Assembly: GCA_035621235.1 (NCBI GenBank)
Contig: CP141731.1
Span: 1 to 64,000, forward strand
Source of the DNA: Actinomycetaceae bacterium MB13-C1-2
GTDB taxonomy: Bacteria > Actinomycetota > Actinomycetes > Actinomycetales > Actinomycetaceae
Length of the DNA: 64,000 bases
Direction of reading: 5' to 3'
The notes beneath the pieces are model-generated. The model saw only the letters and a program-made list of their open reading frames with translations. It had not been told where the DNA came from and did no database searches. The stretch's first letter is position 1; every line of letters starts with the position of its first letter. Positions 27,227 through 35,817 of this stretch are shown one piece after another. The position numbers and the translations under genes were made by a program.

Positions 27227-28537
27227 CTATCCTTCCTTCGCCAGTGTTTTCCCATGTCGGGGAACTTGAATCCGAATCTCTGTACCACTCCTTGAGACTT
27301 CATTCCCGGTGTCTGCCACCTGGTCAGAGGAGAGATCGGTGGCTTGTACGCTTCTTACCGTAACCTGTCCGCCAACCCTGGTTACGCGGCCCAGGATCGA
27401 ACTTCGGAAGCCATGCCGATCACTCGGAATCTCGTCGGGGTCAAAACCGGCCCCCGCATCCTTGATAGAGATCTCGATTCCGTCAGGTCCAACCTCTTGA
27501 AAAACCGTTATTGGTGGCGCTCCATGCCTTACCGCGTTGGTAATAGCCTCGGACGCTGCCGCAACGGCAGCCAACTCTGCCGGTGCAGGAACCGCATCCC
27601 CCACCGTGACGACCTCAACCGCCGTGCCATAGGTCGTTTCAATTCCCGATGCCTGGTCACGTAGCGCCTGGGCAACGGATTCGGCGGGTTCAACGTTTCC
27701 CGTGTAAAGCCAGGAGCGAAGCTCGCCTTCTTGAGTCAGGGCGAGCGAGCGCACTCGGGATGGGTCATCGGCCGCTCCTCGTATGAGGGTGAGGGTCTGC
27801 AGAACCGAATCATGAAGGTGAGCGGCAATCTCAGCTCGCTCGGTCTCACGCGCCTCGTTCGCCTTTGAAGCAGTCAAGTCGCGGAAAAGACGGTACACGA
27901 ACGGAGCGAGCGCCAGGCTGACGACAAGTAGCATCAGCAAAGTGACAACCAGACCGTCTCGAAGGGCCGGGAGCCAGCCGAACCAGTCGGCCAAGATCGC
28001 CGTGCCCGCAGCAAGCAAGGCAAGTCCAAGTGCCATCAGGGCGACCGCGGACCACCGTCTTTTGCTGGCGATCTTCGGAGCCTGCATCCAGGTAAGGCCA
28101 ATCCCCGCCATGATTGCGACACCCGCTATTAGCAGCCAGGAACGCCCGTAGATCGTGGGAACTATCGCGAGTGCCGTGCCGGCGACCACAAACGCTGAGC
28201 CGACCACGAACAGCCGTCCAACTGCCACCTGATTGTCGCGCTTTGGCCCGACGTCGCGTAGAGGCGCCCTCAGAGTCTCCTCGGCCCGATCTACCTCGCT
28301 ATCACTTGGCAAAAAGAGCCAGAGGAGCAAATAGGCAACAATTCCAACACCTACCGCGCTCAGGGCCGCGAAGGCAATACGAACCGAGACTACGGAGATT
28401 CCAAGGTAGGAAGCGAGCCCGGAGCAGACCCCGCCAATCCACGGCGTGGCCATACTTGAGCTGTCCGACTGCGCTGTTCGCAGGCGTTGACTCGGATGGT
28501 ATCCGTGTAAACCGGCGTTCCGGGTTGATGTACTCAC
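27227..28537 (-). CDS. PspC-domain sensor histidine kinase
   Basis: 436 residues from GTG 28537; an upstream TTG at 28579 would add 14 residues. A PspC domain (about 29-75: ATPWIGGVCSGLASYLGI and a hydrophobic helix ending WLFLPSD) is followed by several more transmembrane helices (about 90-205). The cytoplasmic kinase has the DesK/NarX-like box AAHLHDSVLQTL with His242, and an ATPase domain with EAITNAVRHG and DAGAGFDPDE. Such proteins fuse a phage-shock-type membrane sensor to a HisKA_3-type kinase and act with a LuxR regulator, here encoded immediately downstream. It is divergent from the membrane gene at 28650, with about 110 bp of shared promoter region. Confidence 0.88.
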   Translation of the reverse strand: MSTSTRNAGLHGYHPSQRLRTAQSDSSSMATPWIGGVCSGLASYLGISVVSVRIAFAALSAVGVGIVAYLLLWLFLPSDSEVDRAEETLRAPLRDVGPKRDNQVAVGRLFVVGSAFVVAGTALAIVPTIYGRSWLLIAGVAIMAGIGLTWMQAPKIASKRRWSAVALMALGLALLAAGTAILADWFGWLPALRDGLVVTLLMLLVVSLALAPFVYRLFRDLTASKANEARETERAEIAAHLHDSVLQTLTLIRGAADDPSRVRSLALTQEGELRSWLYTGNVEPAESVAQALRDQASGIETTYGTAVEVVTVGDAVPAPAELAAVAAASEAITNAVRHGAPPITVFQEVGPDGIEISIKDAGAGFDPDEIPSDRHGFRSSILGRVTRVGGQVTVRSVQATDLSSDQVADTGNEVSRSGTEIRIQVPRHGKTLAKEG

Positions 28538-28649
28538 TGTCTTATCGTCGCAGAGGAAGGCCCCAAAACCACGAATCAAGGGGCGATTCAGGGACCAATC
28601 AGGGACTCACCCCATCTCGCGGAATCCAATTATGCGTAAGAGTTAAGCT

Positions 28650-30077
28650 ATGGCGAAGAAGAAAGACCCCGAGCAGGCGCAAGATCCCGGCGTCAGCCGG
28701 ACTCCAGGCGATACGGAGCCCTCAGTTACGCAGAGCGTTCCCGACGAAGAAGGCGGCTCCACCTCAGAGCGGAACACCGAAGGCGACGGAGCCCCGTCTA
28801 GGGAACAACCCGGGGAGCACCGCGTGCCAGCATCAGGGCAGGACCCCGAAGACAACACCGAAACCACGGCTGAAGGGCAATCTGGAGACGAGAAACTGGT
28901 TGCCGAACAACCTTTCGAGCAAGAAAAAGTTCCAGAAGTCAACCCAGATCCAATTGATCCGTACTATCGGGCGCCCAGTTACGCAAACGGAGCTTCCTGG
29001 ACCGGCCCGTCCACACTAACCTCGAAACCTACCAAGTCTCTAAATCCAGCAGTAGTTCTCGGTTCGCTCGGGGTCATCCTGGTCATAATGGCAGTCGGCC
29101 TATTAATCGCAATCTTTTCGGGCGTGGGCGGCGGAGAGATTCTCACCGTAACTGCGGGCCTTTGCGTGCTGGTGGTTGCTCTGGTTCTCGGCTACGCAGC
29201 ACTTTGGAACCTGAAGGTCGGGTGGTTTGTCGGAGCCTCAGCGGTGGCAGCTGTGGCGCTAGTTCCGGTAGTTGTCCTCGGAAACAGCCTCGCCTCATAT
29301 CAACAAATAGAGAGCAGTATTTCCTCCGAGATTGCCTACGAGGAAGCCTATCAGGACGCCTACTTTGAGGTCGCCTCGTTCGAGGATGACCTGTTCAGCC
29401 GTATCGCTGATCGAGAACCAGAGTTCACCTTCTATGACTGGCAGGGACATCCGATGGCGATAGCGAGCGAAACAGCCGTTATCGATATGACCACTGAAGA
29501 CTTCGAGAATGTTGATTCCGATGCGTTCATCGAGACAGTCGCCTCGATCAACGCCTTTGCTGGCGCAAATGTCTACGTTCTACTTCCAGCGGACACGACT
29601 CCCCTGATCTACGATGATGGCTCGGTTAACTCGACGTTCATTGCGACAAGGTGGGAGCAGGCTGGACAGATGGACCGGCTCGAAGCGACCGGTTGGATCG
29701 CCACTCACTCACAGGGGGACCTAAACCAACTGGATACGGTATGGGATCTGAACCTCTACTCTGGGAACTCCCGTGAAATCCAGATTAACGTCCACGCCGA
29801 GAACTCGACCATTACCTTCATCCAAGTCGCTGAGCCAGACCCGCGGGGACAACTTGTATCCGTGACAACCAGTGGCACCGATGATCCACAAAGTGACTCA
29901 CAGAGTACAGATTTGAGCGCAGAGCAATCGGCTGTCCGAGAAGCAGAAGAAGCTTTGGCTAGGGCAAAAGAAGCAGAAGAGGCCAAACGCGCCGCGCTTG
30001 AGGCCGAGATCGCTGAGAAGCAAGCCGAACTGAAGAAGCTAGAGGAAGCCACCTCCGCAACAGAAGGGCAGGAATGA
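28650..30077 (+). CDS. Membrane protein with acidic disordered N-terminus and C-terminal coiled coil
   Basis: 475 residues, not recognised as a named family. Residues 1-110 are polar and low-complexity (Pro, Glu, Ser, Thr, Gly). Three hydrophobic helices follow (about 132-156, 160-182, 185-207). The remainder contains a mixed alpha/beta domain (about 215-415), presumably outside the membrane, and ends with a heptad-like Ala/Glu/Lys coiled coil (about 425-470: ALARAKEAEEAKRAALEAEI). It is divergent from the PspC sensor kinase and overlaps the next small membrane gene by 4 bp. The position suggests an envelope-stress target or partner of that system; the function is unknown. Confidence 0.75.
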   Translation: MAKKKDPEQAQDPGVSRTPGDTEPSVTQSVPDEEGGSTSERNTEGDGAPSREQPGEHRVPASGQDPEDNTETTAEGQSGDEKLVAEQPFEQEKVPEVNPDPIDPYYRAPSYANGASWTGPSTLTSKPTKSLNPAVVLGSLGVILVIMAVGLLIAIFSGVGGGEILTVTAGLCVLVVALVLGYAALWNLKVGWFVGASAVAAVALVPVVVLGNSLASYQQIESSISSEIAYEEAYQDAYFEVASFEDDLFSRIADREPEFTFYDWQGHPMAIASETAVIDMTTEDFENVDSDAFIETVASINAFAGANVYVLLPADTTPLIYDDGSVNSTFIATRWEQAGQMDRLEATGWIATHSQGDLNQLDTVWDLNLYSGNSREIQINVHAENSTITFIQVAEPDPRGQLVSVTTSGTDDPQSDSQSTDLSAEQSAVREAEEALARAKEAEEAKRAALEAEIAEKQAELKKLEEATSATEGQE

Positions 30078-30409
30078 TCATGAAGACTCCAGACTTTGAT
30101 GCGCTAAGTCCCAAGGGCACGCCGGTTCGCGTCGGTCTTCTGATTTGGGCTGCCGTCCTTGGAATCATCGGACTACTTATGGTGATTGTTCCGCTGGCGG
30201 GTTCAACTTCCACCAGAGGCGTCCTGGTTTTCCTGTTTCTCCTCACCGGGGCTTCCATGATCGCTTTAGCGGTCTGGTTGGCTCGAAACCCGAACTCAAC
30301 ACTTGACGATGCACGCAAAGCGCTTTTCAACCCGAAAGCAAAAGATGATTCGGGGCAACCAGAGTCCTATGGCTCCGAGCCCGTGGAACCACCGATGTCC
30401 GGGATCTGA
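30074..30409 (+). CDS. Small two-helix membrane protein
   Basis: 111 residues with ATG 30074 overlapping the upstream stop (ATGA); ATG 30080 is an alternative. Two transmembrane helices (about 18-43 and 48-70) flank a short loop, followed by a polar C-terminal tail rich in Pro, Ser and Glu. No family was recognised. Translational coupling to the 475-residue membrane protein suggests a two-component membrane complex. Confidence 0.65.
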   Translation: MIMKTPDFDALSPKGTPVRVGLLIWAAVLGIIGLLMVIVPLAGSTSTRGVLVFLFLLTGASMIALAVWLARNPNSTLDDARKALFNPKAKDDSGQPESYGSEPVEPPMSGI

Positions 30410-30487
30410 CAACCATGACCCCGAGAGCAATCCGGAGTCCACGCACCCCGCTACTGATGAGGATAATTCTGGCCTAAGAACGACTTA

Positions 30488-30607
30488 GCGTCCGTGCAGT
30501 GATCGAAACCTGACTACCAAGCAAGACCACAACGCGGGGTTTGCGATCACGGACGTTCACGTAATCGACAGAGAAGGAAGCCCAGCTATTACCTAAGAGC
30601 GTCCGTG
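30488..30607. repeat. GCGTCCGTG repeat / long imperfect hairpin
   Basis: GCGTCCGTG occurs at 30488-30496 and 30599-30607, and its complement CACGGACG at 30548-30555. The inner part can fold: CGTCC (30489-30493) with GGACG (30551-30555), GTGATCG (30499-30505) with CGATCAC (30544-30550) and AAACC (30506-30510) with GGTTT (30538-30542), about 17 bp with small bulges and a 27-base loop. It lies between the ends of two convergent genes, so it may be a bidirectional transcript end, a structured RNA or a REP-like element. No T-run follows. Confidence 0.5.
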
Positions 30608-30651
30608 TAGGAGTGCAACCAAAAGCTCGCCGAGCAGGCGAAACCGCCAGG

Positions 30652-31992
30652 CTACTGCCCACTTGAGATCTCGAAGTCAGGGATTCCCTGATCCGCCATC
30701 TCTAAGCCTTCCGATCGTCTGCTCGGCGTTTCCATGCCAACTGCCTTGAGACTGCGGTTGATTGCCCGCGTCCTGACTCCCACCTCATCAACGGTGTTTT
30801 GAGCTGTCTGCAAATGCCTCTTTAGCTTGTCCATCACCCCGCCATACTTCGCGAACTCTTCTTTCGCGGTCGCCAGCGCCTGCCAGACCTCGGAAGTTCT
30901 CTTTTCGATTGCGAGGGTTCTAAACCCCATCTGCAAAGAGTTGAGCAAGGACATTAGGGTTGTGGGTCCAGTGAGCATTACTCGTTCATCGCGTTGCAGC
31001 GCACTCGCCAGCCCAGGAATTCTCACCGCCTCGGCAAACAGTCCCTCCGTTGGAAGGTACATTATGGCGAAATCCGTGCTTATGGGCGGCTCAATATACT
31101 TCCCACTGATACGTTTGGCTTCATTACGCAACGCCTTTTCGAGTTCCTTCGTTGCTGCGGCCACATCAGCTGATTCAGCGTGCTCCTGCGCATCCAGCAA
31201 ACGCTCATAGGGCTCCTGCGGGAACTTAGAGTCGATCGGAAGATAGACGGCCGACCCGTCCTCCTGACCCGGTAGTCGAACCGCGAACTCAACTCTCTCA
31301 CCACTATTCGGCTTTATCTGCACATTCTCCTGGTATTGGTCCGGTGCGAGGATATCGCCAAGCTGTCGGGAGAGTTGCACTTCTCCCCAAGTGCCGCGGC
31401 TCTTGACGTTCGTCAACACACGCTTCAGTCCCCCCACATCGGTTGCAAGGGTCTGCATCTCACCAAGACCGCGCTGAACCTGTTCCAGACGCTCAGAAAC
31501 AAGCTTGAATGACTCTCCCAGCCGTTTTTCGAGCGTTCCCTGCAACTTCTCATCGACGGTGGCACGCATCTTGTCCAGTTCGGCCGCGTTGCTGGTTCGA
31601 ATCAATTCGAGGCCCGCGCTCAGACTCTTCTCCAGTTCACTTATCTTTGTCTCCATCTGAGTCATGCGTTCGTTCAGAGTCGACTTAAGCTCTTGTCTCG
31701 CTTCGGCATCCGTCATGGTTCTTCTGGTGGCATCATTGCGACTTTGTTCTTCGAGCCGCATCAACCGACCGTCAACGACCTCTCGAAGATCATAGATACG
31801 CTCCGCCTGGACTTGCCCAACCGTCTGCACCTGACTGGCAAGCATTTGCGTACGCTCGAAAATCGCTTGTGACTGCTCAAGCAACTCCTCTGAGTCGTCC
31901 TTTCCCAGACGAATCCAGACCAGTCCCGCCATGATCGCTGCGACAAGCGCAGCCAACACCGCCAACGTCATCAAAATAACCTCGGCACTCAC
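30652..31992 (-). CDS. rmuC: DNA recombination protein RmuC
   Basis: 446 residues. An N-terminal transmembrane helix (about 5-27) is followed by a long coiled coil (about 35-190) and the RmuC nuclease-like core: GTWGEVQLSRQLGDIL, LPIDSKFPQEPYERLLDA and FAIMYLPTEGLFAEAV. RmuC limits recombination at inverted repeats in E. coli; the core belongs to the restriction-endonuclease-like fold. The length is normal. It converges with the small membrane gene at 30074-30409 across the repeat element. Confidence 0.92.
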   Translation of the reverse strand: MSAEVILMTLAVLAALVAAIMAGLVWIRLGKDDSEELLEQSQAIFERTQMLASQVQTVGQVQAERIYDLREVVDGRLMRLEEQSRNDATRRTMTDAEARQELKSTLNERMTQMETKISELEKSLSAGLELIRTSNAAELDKMRATVDEKLQGTLEKRLGESFKLVSERLEQVQRGLGEMQTLATDVGGLKRVLTNVKSRGTWGEVQLSRQLGDILAPDQYQENVQIKPNSGERVEFAVRLPGQEDGSAVYLPIDSKFPQEPYERLLDAQEHAESADVAAATKELEKALRNEAKRISGKYIEPPISTDFAIMYLPTEGLFAEAVRIPGLASALQRDERVMLTGPTTLMSLLNSLQMGFRTLAIEKRTSEVWQALATAKEEFAKYGGVMDKLKRHLQTAQNTVDEVGVRTRAINRSLKAVGMETPSRRSEGLEMADQGIPDFEISSGQ

Positions 31993-32116
31993 TATCTCGT
32001 CCTCCCCGAACCTAACGGCCCCAGAACTAAGGGCAATCAGGAAAGCTAACAGACCTGCTCCCTAACGAAGAAAGGGTATTTGAGGACTCCGACAAAATGC
32101 GTCGACTACACCAGTG

Positions 32117-32833
32117 CTAGGTGCCGGATTCGGGAATCTCTATAGTCTCACGGCTCTTAACATCACCGGTGGTCAGGATCCTAACCTTACGATCGTTGTC
32201 CAGCACCTTGACAAAGCCTGGCTCTACCTCGATCACGTGCCCATAGACGACAGAGTCATCCGCCAGTGTGATCTCTTCCTTCGGGTTCCAGGGCGTCGTG
32301 ACAACTACTGAGAGAACCAGAATGCACGCGACCAGAATTGTCCCAGTTCTACTGCTGACCGCATCTAGAAGTTCAAGTGCCTCGCCCTTATGAACGACAA
32401 AGACAAACAGCGCAATTGCCGCCCCGACCAGACCGGCGAGTGCAGCGGTCCACCACATCGAATAGCTGTTGACCAAAACGAAAAGAACCACTGCAAGAAT
32501 TAGGACAATTAGCCAGTCAGTTGCCGCGGCCGAAGTCGATTTATGCCGATAGATGTCATATAGCCGATAGCAGGTCAGCGGCAAAATGATGGCCCCCGCG
32601 ATCCCGGTAAGCATCGGCAACTCAAATAGCGTACCGAAGAAGATTGGGACCGCGTCCTCAAAGTTGAAAGCGTCCGCTAGCTCCGCCGCCGTGTCCCAGT
32701 CCCAGCCGGAAACAGCCATGATTCGTAGGAACAGCACCATGACGACCAAGACGGCGGTTATTCCGGCGTCGCGGGCACCCTCGGACACCTCACGTGTCTC
32801 GCTTTCTCGGGTCTTCGAGTCTGAGATTTCCAA
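32117..32833 (-). CDS. Membrane protein with C-terminal small beta domain
   Basis: 238 residues, no family recognised. A polar N-terminus is followed by about five transmembrane helices (about 25-43, 62-88, 103-120, 124-147, 163-182). The last 50 residues (EEITLADDSVVYGHVIEVEP, then VKVLDNDRKVRILTTGDV) alternate as short beta strands and resemble a small barrel of SH3 or LSm kind, presumably cytoplasmic or surface exposed. It lies 124 bp beyond rmuC on the same strand and is divergent from the lactonase gene. Confidence 0.65.
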   Translation of the reverse strand: MEISDSKTRESETREVSEGARDAGITAVLVVMVLFLRIMAVSGWDWDTAAELADAFNFEDAVPIFFGTLFELPMLTGIAGAIILPLTCYRLYDIYRHKSTSAAATDWLIVLILAVVLFVLVNSYSMWWTAALAGLVGAAIALFVFVVHKGEALELLDAVSSRTGTILVACILVLSVVVTTPWNPKEEITLADDSVVYGHVIEVEPGFVKVLDNDRKVRILTTGDVKSRETIEIPESGT

Positions 32834-32946
32834 ATTCGCCCCTCGGTCTGTGCTTCGGTTGATCTTCTCTGACCGTCAACACTACCGCTTGGGACGCCGT
32901 ATCGGCCTGATCTCCGGTGTTACAGTCCTTATCGGAAGGGATTTCG

Positions 32947-34011
32947 ATGGACAGAAAGCAACCGGAGTTATTTTGGATTGGCGGAGCCACTGGCTGGGGT
33001 GGCCAGGCCGCTCCCGGAGTCCGCACTCTCACTATCTCAGGAGACGGCGGAGCCCGTCTGAGCGAGCCACTTAGTATTGGCCCCAATCCGATGTTTGCGG
33101 CAGTCCTTCCCACGGGCGGAGTAGTTGTCAGTCACGAGGTCTCCGACGGCTTTCTGACGCTACTCCAAGCCGACGAGTCATTGCGTCCAGAGGCACTATC
33201 CCCGCCTGTTACCAAGAAGACGGGAGGTAGCGATCCGACCAGTGTCGCCATCGTTGAGTTCCCCTCGGGAGGAATGGCTGTCCTTTCCGCAAACTATAGT
33301 GGCGGCTCTCTTTCAGTTAATCCCCTCAGTGACAAAGGGCTAGCTGAGCCATCACTGGTTGTTCGCTACCGTGGTAGCGGCCCTGTTTCTGATCGGCAAG
33401 CCTCATCTCACCCCCACCAGGTTGTGGTAAATCGAGGCTCGGGGGAAGTCTTTGTCCCCGATCTGGGTGCCGATGTGATTCACGTTCACCGCATCGACGA
33501 TCTCGAACGGAACCGGCCCGAACACCGAGACATTCACCTTCCAGCCGGATCAGGACCTAGGTGTCTGGTGGTCTCCAATGACTGTGCGCTAGTTGCTTGC
33601 GAGCTCGATGCCCTGGTGCACGTCATCACGCTCGAACGCGGTGAGATAGTCACTGATGCTTCACCATCGATCAAGGGCGACGACGCAATCCAGAACTTTC
33701 CATCGGCCATCAGATTAACGAGCGGCGGAAACGTACTCGTGGGCAATCGTGGGCCGGACACCATCGGCGTCCTGGCGTGGGATGAGAACGCCCAGTCACT
33801 CCTGTACCGATCAGAGTTTCTCTGCGGCGGTTCACATCCTCGGGATTTCCAGCTGAACACGGCTGAGGATGTAGTCGTTGTCGCGAACCTGAAATCGAAT
33901 GATCTCGCCGTCCTTGACCTCAATGATGACGAGGGCACCCTAAAACTTCGAGAGACCATCCCAACTGGCAGTCCCTCGTGCGTGGTCAGACAGGTTTTGA
34001 GCAACGAATAG
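32947..34011 (+). CDS. Lactonase family beta-propeller protein (Pgl-like)
   Basis: 354 residues from ATG 32947, chosen because GGAAGGG lies 7 bases upstream; an upstream in-frame start at 32917 is less likely. The pattern matches the YbhE/Pgl lactonase family: repeated blades with SHPHQVVVNRGSGEVFVPDLGADVIHVH, FPSAIRLTSGGNVLVGNRGPDTI and GSHPRDFQLN. Well-studied members hydrolyse 6-phosphogluconolactone in the pentose phosphate pathway, but others act on different lactones. No signal peptide. No linked pentose-phosphate genes, so the substrate is not certain. Confidence 0.8.
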   Translation: MDRKQPELFWIGGATGWGGQAAPGVRTLTISGDGGARLSEPLSIGPNPMFAAVLPTGGVVVSHEVSDGFLTLLQADESLRPEALSPPVTKKTGGSDPTSVAIVEFPSGGMAVLSANYSGGSLSVNPLSDKGLAEPSLVVRYRGSGPVSDRQASSHPHQVVVNRGSGEVFVPDLGADVIHVHRIDDLERNRPEHRDIHLPAGSGPRCLVVSNDCALVACELDALVHVITLERGEIVTDASPSIKGDDAIQNFPSAIRLTSGGNVLVGNRGPDTIGVLAWDENAQSLLYRSEFLCGGSHPRDFQLNTAEDVVVVANLKSNDLAVLDLNDDEGTLKLRETIPTGSPSCVVRQVLSNE

Positions 34012-34137
34012 AGCCTGACCGACCAGATTCGGTGTCAGTTTGGGTATGCGCATTTTCATCCGTAATATATGACATAACCTTTTGCCAATACCCTTTGCTT
34101 TGCTTTGACCGGGGCGCACCTAACCAGGGACTTACGA

Positions 34138-35721
34138 ATGATGACAAGCTCGGCCGAAAACAGGTCGGAACAATCGATGGTTCCGAAGCCAGATTCGCCC
34201 GTAGCGCGCAGAAAACATCGGCCAAAGTTCAAACTCCATCGAAGGGTCATCGGACTGATTGCCGGACTGACGGCAGCGATCCTCGTCTTCCTTCTGGTGC
34301 CAAGTCAGCTCCCCCCTCCACTTCGGTTTGTCGTGGACGACATGGGGGTTCCGATGTATACCCCGTTCGCGCTAAAGGTCAGTGCCGCTACCGCTGTACT
34401 GATGATCATTTGGTGGGTGAGCGAAGCCATCCCCCTTGCGGCAACCGCCCTGGTACCCCTCGTCGTTTTCCCGCTAACACATCTTCAGGACTTCCAGACA
34501 ACCGCGGCTCCATACGCATCGGGAACAATTTTCCTGTTCATGGGAGGCTTCTTCCTCGCCTTTACTGTCCAGAGGTGGGGTCTGCATAAGCGAGTGGCGC
34601 TTCATACCGTCAAGGCGGTGGGAACAAGCCCAAGAATGCTAATTCTAGGCATGATGCTGGCAACTGGGTTCCTCTCAATCTGGGTATCGAATACGGCAAC
34701 TGCGGTAATGATGCTGCCGATTGGTCTATCGATCCTCGCTCTGGTCAATGGCCCAGATGCCAAGCCGAGCGAGCTAGTGAAATCAAATTTCGGCAAGGCA
34801 ATGATGCTTGGCATCGCCTACTCTGCCTCTATTGCATCTCTAGCGAGCCTGATCAGCACTCCCCCCAATACGATGCTTCGGGCGTATGTCAAAGAGAACT
34901 ACGGGATGACCATTGGGTTCGGACAGTGGATGTTGTTCGCTGGGCCTACCGCAGTGATCTTCCTGTTCATCGGCTGGCTTATGCTTACCCGGGTCCTCTT
35001 TCCGCCGGAGATAAGCGATATCCCGGGTGGAAAAGAGACCATCGACAAGGAGCTTGCCGAACTCGGTCCGATGTCTCGCGGCGAGAAACTAGCAGGAATT
35101 GTCTTCATTGCCGCCGCTTTCTCATGGCTCTTGGTGCCAACTTTGTTCCCGAAATCAGGCATCACCGATGAACTAATTGCGATGATCGTTTCTCTCGCCG
35201 TGTTCGCAATCCCGGTATATCCAAAGCGCGGCGTCATGCTACTTGATTGGAACACTGCCAAAGACATTCCCTGGAACATTCTGATGCTGTTCGGCGGCGG
35301 CCTGGCGCTGTCTTCAGCGTTCACGAAAAACGGACTGAGTGCTTGGATTGGGTACCTTTCGCGTGGTATCGGCACACTGCCCGTGATTCTCATTGTGATC
35401 GCGATCGTCATTGTCACGATGGCGATGACTGAGATGGCTTCAAACACGGCGACCGCGGCAGCGATGCTACCGGTCATGGGAGGCGTTGCCACTGGTGCAA
35501 GCCAGGACGCCCTGCTGTTTGTTGTCCCGGTTGCCATGGCCGCGACCTGTTGCTTCATGATGCCGATGGCCACCCCGCCCAATGCCATTGCGTACGGCAC
35601 TGGCTATCTAAAGATGGGCGAGATGATCAAGGCGGGCTCCACCATGTCTCTCACGGCTATTGTTCTGATCACCGTCACGGTACTGGTGATGGGCCCACTG
35701 GTGCTTGGAATAACGTTCTAG
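34138..35721 (+). CDS. DASS-family (SLC13) dicarboxylate/anion transporter
   Basis: 527 residues from ATG 34138 (AGGGA about 8 bases upstream; ATG 34141 also possible). A basic N-terminal tail (RRKHRPKFKLHRR) precedes about eleven transmembrane helices. Two SNT-type motifs define the family: SNTATAVMMLPIGLSI in the first half and SNTATAAAMLPVMGGVA in the second, with the hairpin ISTPPNTMLR and MATPPNAIAYGTGY. These bind Na+ and a di- or tricarboxylate or sulfate in VcINDY-like proteins. No linked catabolic genes to fix the substrate. Confidence 0.9.
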   Translation: MMTSSAENRSEQSMVPKPDSPVARRKHRPKFKLHRRVIGLIAGLTAAILVFLLVPSQLPPPLRFVVDDMGVPMYTPFALKVSAATAVLMIIWWVSEAIPLAATALVPLVVFPLTHLQDFQTTAAPYASGTIFLFMGGFFLAFTVQRWGLHKRVALHTVKAVGTSPRMLILGMMLATGFLSIWVSNTATAVMMLPIGLSILALVNGPDAKPSELVKSNFGKAMMLGIAYSASIASLASLISTPPNTMLRAYVKENYGMTIGFGQWMLFAGPTAVIFLFIGWLMLTRVLFPPEISDIPGGKETIDKELAELGPMSRGEKLAGIVFIAAAFSWLLVPTLFPKSGITDELIAMIVSLAVFAIPVYPKRGVMLLDWNTAKDIPWNILMLFGGGLALSSAFTKNGLSAWIGYLSRGIGTLPVILIVIAIVIVTMAMTEMASNTATAAAMLPVMGGVATGASQDALLFVVPVAMAATCCFMMPMATPPNAIAYGTGYLKMGEMIKAGSTMSLTAIVLITVTVLVMGPLVLGITF

Positions 35722-35744
35722 GTTTCTATTAGCACAACCCGGGA

Positions 35745-35767
35745 CACCATACCCTTCGGGTACCGTG
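35745..35767 (+). terminator. Weak hairpin after the DASS gene
   Basis: TACCC (35750-35754) pairs with GGGTA (35758-35762) around TTC; CAC (35745-35747) and GTG (35765-35767) extend it across a 2-by-2 internal loop. It lies 24 bp past the transporter stop. There is no T-run, so termination is only a possibility. Confidence 0.3.
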
Positions 35768-35817
35768 GGGGTGAATCGATCTCCATCTGCAGGAACGGTT
35801 TCCTTTAGTCTGTAGTA

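Noticed and set aside
28538-28579. Upstream TTG start for the PspC kinase
   Set aside because: No ribosome binding site and no conserved residues before the GTG at 28537; kept only as an alternative.
30474-30662. Sixty-two-codon minus-strand frame over the GCGTCCGTG repeats
   Set aside because: It lies within the repeat element, overlaps the rmuC end and has no ribosome binding site.
34899-35600. Long minus-strand frame (233 codons) opposite the DASS transporter
   Set aside because: Mirror of conserved transporter helices; no motif of its own.
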